NCBI GenBank assembly: GCA_015065385.1
Contig: SVQK01000120.1
Span: 31,696-95,695 of the forward strand
Length of the DNA stretch: 64,000 bases
Reading direction: 5' to 3'
Source of the DNA: Oscillospiraceae bacterium
GTDB taxonomy: Bacteria; Bacillota; Clostridia; Oscillospirales; CAG-272
Below, one piece after another: positions 60,256 through 64,000 of this stretch. Position 1 is the stretch's first letter. Each line of letters opens with the position of its first letter. A model generated the notes under the pieces. The model was not told the DNA's origin and ran no database searches. It was given only the letters and a program-made list of their open reading frames with translations. Both the position numbers and the translations under genes were made by a program.

Positions 60256-61680
60256 ATGGAGGAGCGCGGCGCGTATTTCTGCTGCGACATGAAATCCTTT
60301 TACGCGTCGGTGGAGTGCGTGGCGCGGGGACTGGATCCGCTGACGGCCCGCCTGCTGGTGGCGGACGACTCCCGCACCGACAAGACCATCGTGCTGGCGG
60401 TCTCCCCCGCGCTGAAAGCCATCGGCGTGCCCTCCCGTCCCCGGCTGTTCGAGGCGAAGCAGGCAATCGCCCTGTACGAGGCGGCCCACCGCACGAAGGT
60501 GGACTACATCACGGCGACGCCGCGCATGGCCGAATACATCCGGGTCTCCGCTAAGATCTACGAGGTGTTCCGCCGGTACGTCGCCGAGGAGGATATCCAC
60601 GTCTACTCCATCGACGAGTGCTTCGTGGACGCGGGACCGTATCTCAGGATCTGGTCGCGCGAGGCGGAGAGAACGGGCGTTCCGGCGGTGCGCTGCTTCG
60701 TCATGAGCATCATCCGGGACGTGCTGGCCGCGACGGGGATCACGGCGACGGTCGGGATCGGGACGAATCTCTATCTCGCCAAGGTCGGGATGGATCTGGT
60801 GGCGAAAAAGGCCCCGCCGGACGAAAACGGCGTGCGGATCGCGGAGCTGGACGAGGAGAGCTACCGTCTGAAGCTCTGGACCCACAGGCCGCTGACGGAT
60901 TTCTGGATGATCGGGCACGGGACGGCGGAGAGGCTCAAGGCGCGCGGCATGCGCACGATGGGGGATATCGCCGCGATGTCCCTCGCCAACGAAGCGTATC
61001 TATACAAGCTGTTCGGAATCAACGCGGAGCTGCTCATCGACCACGCGTGGGGGATCGAGCCGACCCGGATGAGCGACATCAAGAACTACCGGACGGACTC
61101 TCACTCCCTTTCCACGGGGCAGGTCCTGCCGAGGCCGTACAAATACGACGAGGGATTTTTGGTGTTCCGGGAGATGGCGGACCTTCTGTGCGCGGATCTG
61201 GCGGCGAAGCGGCTGACCACGCCGTCCGTCACATGGCGCATCGTGTACGATCCGAAGAGTCTGGAGGAGAATCCGGAGTACCGGGGGGAGGTCGGGGTGG
61301 ATTTCTACGGGCGGCTGCTGCCGAAGAGCGCGCACGCCACGGTCCGCCTGCGGAGCCGCACGAACAGCGCGTCGGTGATCATGGAGGGGCTGGAGAAGTC
61401 CTTCGCCGACCATGTGGATCCCACGCTCCTGATCCGGCGGCTGATGATCTGCGCCAACCAGACGCAGGGGGAGGATCTCGGGCTGCAGATGGACATGTTC
61501 ACGGACGTGCAGCGGGAAAACGACCTGCAGCGCGCCCTCGTCGGGATCCGGCGGCGGTACGGCATGAACGCGGTGGTGAAGGGGATGAACCTCGAGGAGG
61601 GGGCCACCACCATCGAGCGGAATACGCAGATCGGCGGACACCGGGCTGGGAGCGCGCTGCCGGACGGGGAAAAAATCTGA
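60256..61680 (+). CDS. Y-family DNA polymerase (DinB/UmuC-like)
   Basis: 474 residues. Catalytic carboxylates in CCDMKSFYASVE (Asp near 10) and VYSIDECFVDA (Asp-Glu near 120); palm motif ATVGIGTNLYLAKVGMDLVAKK; little-finger domain in the C-terminal third. It performs translesion synthesis, usually in SOS response. ATG at 60256 has GGAGGGGGCGGAGG upstream. It is followed after 16 bases by a YolD-like gene, the standard pairing in Firmicutes for UmuC/DinB-like polymerases. Confidence 0.9.
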   Translation: MEERGAYFCCDMKSFYASVECVARGLDPLTARLLVADDSRTDKTIVLAVSPALKAIGVPSRPRLFEAKQAIALYEAAHRTKVDYITATPRMAEYIRVSAKIYEVFRRYVAEEDIHVYSIDECFVDAGPYLRIWSREAERTGVPAVRCFVMSIIRDVLAATGITATVGIGTNLYLAKVGMDLVAKKAPPDENGVRIAELDEESYRLKLWTHRPLTDFWMIGHGTAERLKARGMRTMGDIAAMSLANEAYLYKLFGINAELLIDHAWGIEPTRMSDIKNYRTDSHSLSTGQVLPRPYKYDEGFLVFREMADLLCADLAAKRLTTPSVTWRIVYDPKSLEENPEYRGEVGVDFYGRLLPKSAHATVRLRSRTNSASVIMEGLEKSFADHVDPTLLIRRLMICANQTQGEDLGLQMDMFTDVQRENDLQRALVGIRRRYGMNAVVKGMNLEEGATTIERNTQIGGHRAGSALPDGEKI

Positions 61681-61696
61681 ATCGGAGGCGGAACAG

Positions 61697-62194
61697 ATGA
61701 CGGAGATACCGGAAAACTTTCCCTATCGGGAGACGCTGCTGCGCGGACGCCCGGAGCACAGGGACGACGGATTCTGGGAGGAACATCCCCGGATGGAGCG
61801 GGGGAAGAGGGCCAAGCTGTTCGCCCCCTTCGACGCGCTGGACGGCTACGGGGACGCGATCCGGACCAAGAACACGGTCTATACGGAAAAACCGCGCCTG
61901 TCCACGGATCAGCAGGAGGCTTTGAACCGGAGGCTGACGCGGCTCTGCGAGCAGTTCGGAAAAAGACGGCGGATCCGGGACGGCGGGGGCGGGCTCCCGT
62001 GGGTGCGGGTGACCCGGTATGTGCCGTGCTCCGACCGCTATCACGACGCCTACGGACGGCGCGGCACCTGCGAGACGGCGGAGGGCTGGCTGACGGCGGC
62101 GGATCCGGAGGTCGCGCGCACGATCTGTGTAAACGGCGAGACGATCCCCTTCGGCGATATCGTCAGAATCCAAAAGAGCCGGCCCTTCCGATAA
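61697..62194 (+). CDS. YolD-like protein
   Basis: 165 residues. The N-terminal region with MERGKRAKLFAPFDALDGYGDAI matches the short N-terminal motif of the YolD-like family, proteins regularly encoded beside Y-family polymerases (UvrX/YolD type). It is longer than the usual YolD; the C-terminal half (about 90-165) has VTRYVPCSDRYHDAYGRRG, of unknown role. ATG at 61697 has GGAGG upstream. The stop lies inside the terminator stem. Confidence 0.75.
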   Translation: MTEIPENFPYRETLLRGRPEHRDDGFWEEHPRMERGKRAKLFAPFDALDGYGDAIRTKNTVYTEKPRLSTDQQEALNRRLTRLCEQFGKRRRIRDGGGGLPWVRVTRYVPCSDRYHDAYGRRGTCETAEGWLTAADPEVARTICVNGETIPFGDIVRIQKSRPFR

Positions 62195-62216
62195 CGGAAA
62201 AGACCGGCCCTTTTTT
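62178..62216 (+). terminator. Terminator overlapping the YolD-like stop
   Basis: GCCGG...CTTCCG / CGGAA...CCGGC stem with ATAA loop, then TTTTTT. The TAA stop (62192-62194) is inside the loop. Confidence 0.85.
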
Positions 62217-62232
62217 ATCGATTCGAGGAAGT

Positions 62233-63696
62233 TCAGTTGTCCGCTAAATTGTATCCGTCCTTCATCCGGGCGGAGGCTTCGCGGACGACGGCGTTCAGAA
62301 CGGAGGTCGTCTGTTCCTTCGCCATGGCGCAGAGCTTTTCGTTCGCTTCGGAGGCGAGGGAGAAGTCGCCGGATTCGGCCATTCTGCGGTCGTATTCCAG
62401 AACGATGCGGCGGCCTTCGGTCATGACGGCGTTCTGATAGCGGGTGACGTGCTGGACACAGGCGGGGAAGTGAGGATCCGCCAGAGCCGCGATGAGACGG
62501 CTGCCCCAGTAGAAGTTCTCCGTGGAGACGTCGGTCGTGACCTCAGAGAGATAGGCGGGCATCTTCGGGACGCAGGGATAGACCGGCAGGAGCGCGTCGA
62601 AGGTCGTCGGGCCGAAGCAGATCCATTCCAGCCCCTTGAGCTCTTCCGGAACGCCGCTGCGGATCTGGCAGACGGAGGCCACGCCCGTGCGGTTGATGCC
62701 GATGGAGCGGTACATGCCCCGCTTTCCGCTGTCAATGTTCGAATAGGGGTTGTAGGGCGTTCCCTGATAATGCGAGGAAATCAGGTATTTCACGTCCTCC
62801 ACGGTCACCTTCCGGTCGGGGACGAGGCACCACGGGATGTTGTCGCTCTCGGGCGTGAACTCGGCGTCCGGACCGTCCCAGCGGTGGGAGAAGGGCGTCA
62901 GGCACCGGCCCATGAACCACGCGCGGGGGGTGTTGTAGATGTGATCCATGTCCGTGTGGGAGCCGAAGACGTCGCGGGGGTTGAACTTTCCCCCCTGATT
63001 GCAGTCGAGCCGGTTATCCGCGATGAACTCCCGCAGATCCGCGGAGCAGAGGCAGGATTCCTGTTTGCCGAAGGCGTCGTCCAGATCGAAGGCGTCCATC
63101 CCGAACTGATTGGGCGCGAGCACGCAGACGTCGTCCGGAACGCGGCGCGCCATCCAGTGGTGACCGCCGATGCTTTCGAGCCACCAGACCTCGTTCTCAT
63201 CGTTGAACGCGATGCCGTTGGATTCGTAGGTGCCGTACTGCTCGAGGAGGGATCCGAGCCGGAGGATGCCTTCCCGGGCCGTGCGGACGTAGGGCAGGAC
63301 GAGCACGACGATGTCCTCCTCGCCGATGCCGCCCGGGACGTCCTTTTCGCGGCGGGACTTCGCCTTTTTGTACGTCACCAGCGGATCGGCGGAGAGAACC
63401 CGCGGGTTGGAGGTGATGGTCTCGGTGGCGGTCATGCCGACGTTCGCCGCGTTGATGCCGGTCGCCGCCCATGTGCCGTTTTTCGGATCGACGCTCGGGC
63501 AGGCGGTATAGCGCATCGGATCGTCGGGCAGGGGGATCTCGAGATGGGAGAGGACGGTCTTGTAGGTGCGGGGCTGGTCCTTGGGATTTACCACGATCAG
63601 CTTCTTCACGTCGAAAAAGCCGTCGTCGGTGCGGGCGATCATAGTGGAGCGGTCGTTCGAGGCGTTCTTGCCGACCAGTACGGTTGTGCAGGGCAT
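62233..63696 (-). CDS. C69-family dipeptidase (secretion not evident)
   Basis: 487 residues. MPCTTVLVGKNASNDRSTMIARTDDG is the N-terminus of C69 peptidases, whose Cys (third residue) becomes the catalytic N-terminal nucleophile after processing. Further family motifs: GINAANVGMTATET, GGHHWMARRVPDD. It hydrolyses dipeptides, probably from the growth environment or cell-wall turnover. ATG at 63696 follows AAGGAG by about 8 bases; a longer frame would run through promoter sequence. It stands alone with its own promoter. Confidence 0.87.
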   Translation of the reverse strand: MPCTTVLVGKNASNDRSTMIARTDDGFFDVKKLIVVNPKDQPRTYKTVLSHLEIPLPDDPMRYTACPSVDPKNGTWAATGINAANVGMTATETITSNPRVLSADPLVTYKKAKSRREKDVPGGIGEEDIVVLVLPYVRTAREGILRLGSLLEQYGTYESNGIAFNDENEVWWLESIGGHHWMARRVPDDVCVLAPNQFGMDAFDLDDAFGKQESCLCSADLREFIADNRLDCNQGGKFNPRDVFGSHTDMDHIYNTPRAWFMGRCLTPFSHRWDGPDAEFTPESDNIPWCLVPDRKVTVEDVKYLISSHYQGTPYNPYSNIDSGKRGMYRSIGINRTGVASVCQIRSGVPEELKGLEWICFGPTTFDALLPVYPCVPKMPAYLSEVTTDVSTENFYWGSRLIAALADPHFPACVQHVTRYQNAVMTEGRRIVLEYDRRMAESGDFSLASEANEKLCAMAKEQTTSVLNAVVREASARMKDGYNLADN

Positions 63697-63736
63697 GGAA
63701 AATCTCCTTCTTTCTGTGCGGTCTTTGTCCTCCGCT

Positions 63737-63765
63737 ATTGTATCAGAATCCGGGCGGGATTGCAA
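63737..63765 (-). promoter_or_regulatory. Promoter of the C69 dipeptidase gene
   Basis: Minus strand TTGCAA, 17-bp spacer, TACAAT (-10 at 63737-63742). Confidence 0.8.
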
Positions 63766-63815
63766 GCCGGGAGGAGGAGTTTCGCGCGCACGGGCAATTT
63801 TTTCACACATTCCTC

Positions 63816-63844
63816 TTGCGTTTTTTTATCGAATTTGTTATGAT
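63816..63844 (+). promoter_or_regulatory. Promoter of the partial lipoprotein gene
   Basis: TTGCGT (63816-63821), 17-bp spacer, TATGAT (63839-63844) with extended TG. Confidence 0.72.
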
Positions 63845-63878
63845 GAAAGAAAAACGAAAGAACGGGATGGAGCGGACT

Positions 63879-64000
63879 ATGGAACGGAAGAGCAAAAAGA
63901 GGCTCGGCAGACTCGCGGCGGGATTTCTCGCCCTGCTCCTGTGCGCGGGATCGTCCTGCGGGCGCGGGGAGGACTCTGAACAGAATCCGGCGGCGGAACA
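63879..64000 (+). CDS. Start of a predicted lipoprotein (partial)
   Basis: The window ends after 40 codons. A basic start (MERKSKKRLGRL) leads to a hydrophobic segment and lipobox-like CAGSSC, then an acidic Glu/Asn linker (GRGEDSEQNP), as in the other lipoproteins here. GGAG lies 6 bases before ATG 63879; ATG 63867 is a less likely alternative. The mature domain lies outside the window; the linker style resembles the solute-binding proteins at 50888 and 57779. Confidence 0.7.
   Translation, partial: MERKSKKRLGRLAAGFLALLLCAGSSCGRGEDSEQNPAAE

Noticed and set aside
1..64000. tRNA, rRNA, CRISPR arrays, phage structural genes or toxin-antitoxin modules
   Set aside because: None recognised on reading either strand. 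The RHH-like N-terminus at 43248 has no toxin partner next to it, and the S24 repressor has no phage neighbours.

Overview
The window reads as a chromosomal segment of a GC-rich, Gram-positive, gut- or rumen-type member of the Clostridia (class-level inference only). Supporting signs are strong GGAGG ribosome binding sites, TTGACA-N17-TATAAT promoters before most transcription units, SLH-anchored surface proteins, BspA-type leucine-rich-repeat proteins with dockerin modules, a CotH-type protein, a LexA-like S24 repressor and a Y-family polymerase/YolD-like pair. No rRNA, tRNA, CRISPR array, transposase or phage structural gene was seen. Layout: (1) 1-4.5 kb: the end of a probable HlyD-type protein followed by two NHLP-class peptide-export ABC transporters, one carrying a C39 peptidase. 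(2) 4.6-5.0 kb: a 409-bp inverted-repeat, multi-hairpin element. (3) 5.0-13.6 kb: a membrane sensor-like protein, a histidine kinase and a LuxR-type response regulator, then an SLH/Ig-like surface protein, a DUF4428-like protein and a second SLH protein. The regulator operon and the first SLH gene share a 20-bp operator (18/20 identical) at exactly the same distance from their -10 boxes. (4) 13.6-28 kb: a lipoprotein; a minus-strand operon of MATE transporter fused to a GHKL-like domain, GNAT and PP2C phosphatase; two BspA-LRR/dockerin proteins; a CotH-family lipoprotein; a uroporphyrinogen-decarboxylase-fold protein. (5) 28-34.7 kb: three multidrug-type ABC half-transporters, two of them an evident heterodimer, and a DUF11 protein. 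(6) 34.8-42.5 kb: GNAT, D-lactate dehydrogenase-like protein, an epimerase / glycerol-1-phosphate-dehydrogenase-like / GPH-symporter operon, an S24 repressor and an amidohydrolase. (7) 42.7-52.4 kb: a small acidic protein, a fusion of an RHH-like segment with an alkyltransferase-like domain, an MBOAT/DHHW polysaccharide acetylation pair, a DUF4038-type glycoside hydrolase, an alpha/beta hydrolase, and a deacetylase-fold protein with an orphan solute-binding lipoprotein. (8) 52.4-57 kb: two homologous inverted-repeat, RNA-like elements (239 and 303 bp) bracketing a NYN-domain protein and a second MATE-GHKL fusion. (9) 57-64 kb: a DUF1638 protein with a second orphan solute-binding lipoprotein, a DUF4230 protein, the Y-family polymerase pair, a C69 dipeptidase and the start of a lipoprotein. 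How the genes fit together: most of the window concerns the cell surface and export (peptide export, S-layer-type proteins, LRR adhesins, polysaccharide acetylation, solute-binding lipoproteins), with regulation by the two-component system, the GHKL/PP2C proteins and the S24 repressor. The least explained signals are the family of structured elements (52406..52644, 56596..56898 and, more distantly, 4576..4984), the duplicated operator of the response regulator, and the two MATE-GHKL fusions.
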